From NCBI GenBank assembly GCA_032716605.1, contig CM064505.1, forward strand, positions 48,309,762 through 48,373,761: DNA of 64,000 bases, read 5' to 3'. The notes under the pieces are model-generated. The model worked only from the letters and a program-made list of their open reading frames with translations. It did no database searches and was not told where the DNA came from. The position numbers were made by a program, and so were the translations under genes. The stretch is from Paralithodes platypus (taxonomy: Eukaryota; Arthropoda; Malacostraca; Decapoda; Lithodidae). Position 1 is the first letter of the stretch; every line of letters starts with the position of its first letter. This document shows, in pieces, positions 62,701 through 64,000 of the stretch.

Positions 62701-63734
62701 ACTAAGAAAACACGTGTGCACTATGCTCATTCTTGGCTACAAACGCCGGGGAGGGTGCAATGGAAATTGAATCATTAAGTCTACCAAACCTAAGACAATT
62801 AGGTGTGTTGCTCATCGCCGCCAGCTCAGACACTCTGTTTCCGGTGGCCAAAACCAAAAGGAAAACTGCCTTCTTTAAGATTAAAGCAAAGTCTGCAGTA
62901 TTTTGATACAGACGAGAATGAAGTAAAAACAAAGCTTTGTCCAGAGACCAAGTAGGCATGAGCTGACGGGGAGGTGGGCGGAGTTTTAAAACACGCTCTC
63001 ATAAATCCTGTTTCCTCCGCCACCGGTATGGATAGACCTGTAAGGTCGAAAAAGGGCACTCTAATCGCAGTTAAGTGATTCTTCAAAGTTACCACAGATA
63101 AACGTTTCTGCTCAAACAGATAGTTCAAGTAATTAAAAACCAATGCCACTGAGGGTACAGTTTGTTCCGTTCTAACAATCCAAGAAGTAAAAGCTTTCCA
63201 ATGTGATTGATATTGTCGCTTAGTAGACTGAGTATATTGATTGAGCAATTTATTGGTCACATCCCTACCGTATGGTGCTAGCCACTTGGCCTCCTGAATG
63301 TCCATAATGCAAAAGTCAGCGAGGTCGCTAGGTTGCCAATCGTGTCTAAGTGGAAGTACCCGACCGGGAGCGATACCGGGTCCGGGCACCACATTATTAA
63401 TTGCTGGTACCACACCTGCGCCGGCCACAGGGGCGCGATTAGCGAGACTAAGCCTCGATAAACTCGTAGTTTGTTCACTACGTGGCACATTAGTGACGCA
63501 TCTGGCGGCGGAAACAGATAGATGGAGCTCCATCTGTTCCAGTCTGTCACTAGGGCGTCTGGCCCCCCTGCCGGCGTTATCGCCCGGCGGGTGAGGTATA
63601 GAGGGAGCTTGTGAGTCTCCTCGGACGCAAAAAGATCCACTTGTGGATGGGAGAGCTCCGCAATCATTAGGTCGAAAATGGGTTGCTTGAGCTCCCATTC
63701 TACTGTCGTGCTCTGTCTCCGGGACAGAGCGTCT
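62697..63734 (-). pseudogene. Inverted DIRS fragment (RNase H tail and recombinase)
   Basis: Minus-strand DIRS sequence corresponding to DIRS-2 from about 21817 to 22855: the end of RT/RNase H (DLMIAELSHPQVDLFAS, ALVTDWNRWSSIYLFPPP) and the first two-thirds of the recombinase (QYTQSTKRQYQSHW, catalytic Arg in ATGNRVSEL). The recombinase C terminus with the His-Arg and Tyr residues is missing, and a one-base insertion near 62986 shifts the frame at CFK. Closer to DIRS-2 than DIRS-3's own gag is, so it may come from a different copy. Confidence 0.85.
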
Positions 63735-63985
63735 TTTTTTTTTTTTTTTTTTTTCTATATTCCAACTTACTTCCTCTCGGGCATAGGCTGAGAGCCTTAA
63801 CATTCACCGCTTTACAATGAACAGTGAAGCCCGTGAGGTCTTGTTCCAGTCTAGGGAGTGAGACATGTGAAGCACGTAGAGCACAACGAGCACCTGCCAT
63901 CTTGCCTTCACATGAGGCACGGTGCTCACTCATGGCCCGAAACGACCCCATCCCTGAAGCCATCTCGTTCCCGTGCTTCTGCCCA
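63735..63985 (-). mobile_element. Short poly(A)-tailed retro-insertion (SINE-like or processed RNA)
   Basis: A T-run (about 63735-63753) followed by 230 bp of unique sequence interrupts the DIRS RNase H region; GTCT lies on both sides (63731-63734 and 63986-63989), and DIRS sequence resumes after it. On the minus strand an open frame (MASGMGSFRAMSEHRASCEG...) runs into the poly(A); I do not recognise it. No Pol III boxes identified. Confidence 0.65.
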
Positions 63986-64000
63986 GTCTGCCCAGACGTT
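63986..64000 (-). repeat. DIRS fragment resuming at the window edge
   Basis: GTCTGCCCAGACGTT matches DIRS-1 at 5589-5603, so the DIRS piece continues beyond the window. Confidence 0.7.

Overview
The window is eukaryotic, repeat-dominated DNA, most likely from an arthropod and probably a decapod crustacean. The evidence is indirect: short TTAGG/CCTAA tracts (the arthropod telomere motif), many TAGGCCTA palindromes, and a mixture of DIRS, CR1/Jockey-like, RTE-like, piggyBac, pogo/Tigger-like and other TTAA-targeting elements. I found no convincing single-copy host gene; nearly every recognisable reading frame belongs to a mobile element.

Layout. 1-1.9 kb: pogo/Tigger-like deletion derivative holding a piggyBac-type MITE. 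2.0-17.0 kb: one CR1/Jockey-like LINE (LINE-A) broken by at least five insertions: a TA-flanked terminal-inverted-repeat element that itself carries an 8.7-kb DIRS retrotransposon (DIRS-1), three piggyBac-type MITEs and a Tigger-type MITE. 17.2-30.0 kb: a second LINE (LINE-B, intact 1001-codon EN-RT frame) whose ORF1 is split by a second nearly identical DIRS element (DIRS-2). 30.0-33.0 kb: LINE-C, with a PHD-finger ORF1 fused by deletion to the endonuclease. 33.0-36.3 kb: non-coding DNA with a 460-bp tandem duplication and GC-rich hairpins. 36.3-40.5 kb: a piggyBac transposon with a long transposase frame. 40.5-47.8 kb: several foldback/MITE elements and a 3.3-kb TIR element carrying a degenerate LINE (LINE-D). 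48.2-53.0 kb: a TTAA-flanked DNA transposon with a two-exon DDE transposase and an SGNH-hydrolase insertion in the intron. 53.0-57.6 kb: LINE fragment, second Tigger MITE and a broken RTE-like LINE. 57.6-64 kb: a third, more divergent DIRS element (DIRS-3), truncated and joined head-to-head to an inverted DIRS piece that carries a small poly(A)-tailed insertion.

The DIRS family is the best-resolved system. It has gag, RT/RNase H and tyrosine recombinase frames, inverted terminal repeats, and an internal complementary region whose two halves match the two element ends, as expected for circular-junction replication. All three copies share three features: a slippery heptamer ending exactly at the gag stop with the -1 frame open into RT, a strong splice donor/acceptor pair defining a ~1.4-kb leader intron, and a duplicated palindromic module inside that intron. 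The piggyBac element and its MITEs share the same ends, so it or a close relative is the plausible source of their transposase.
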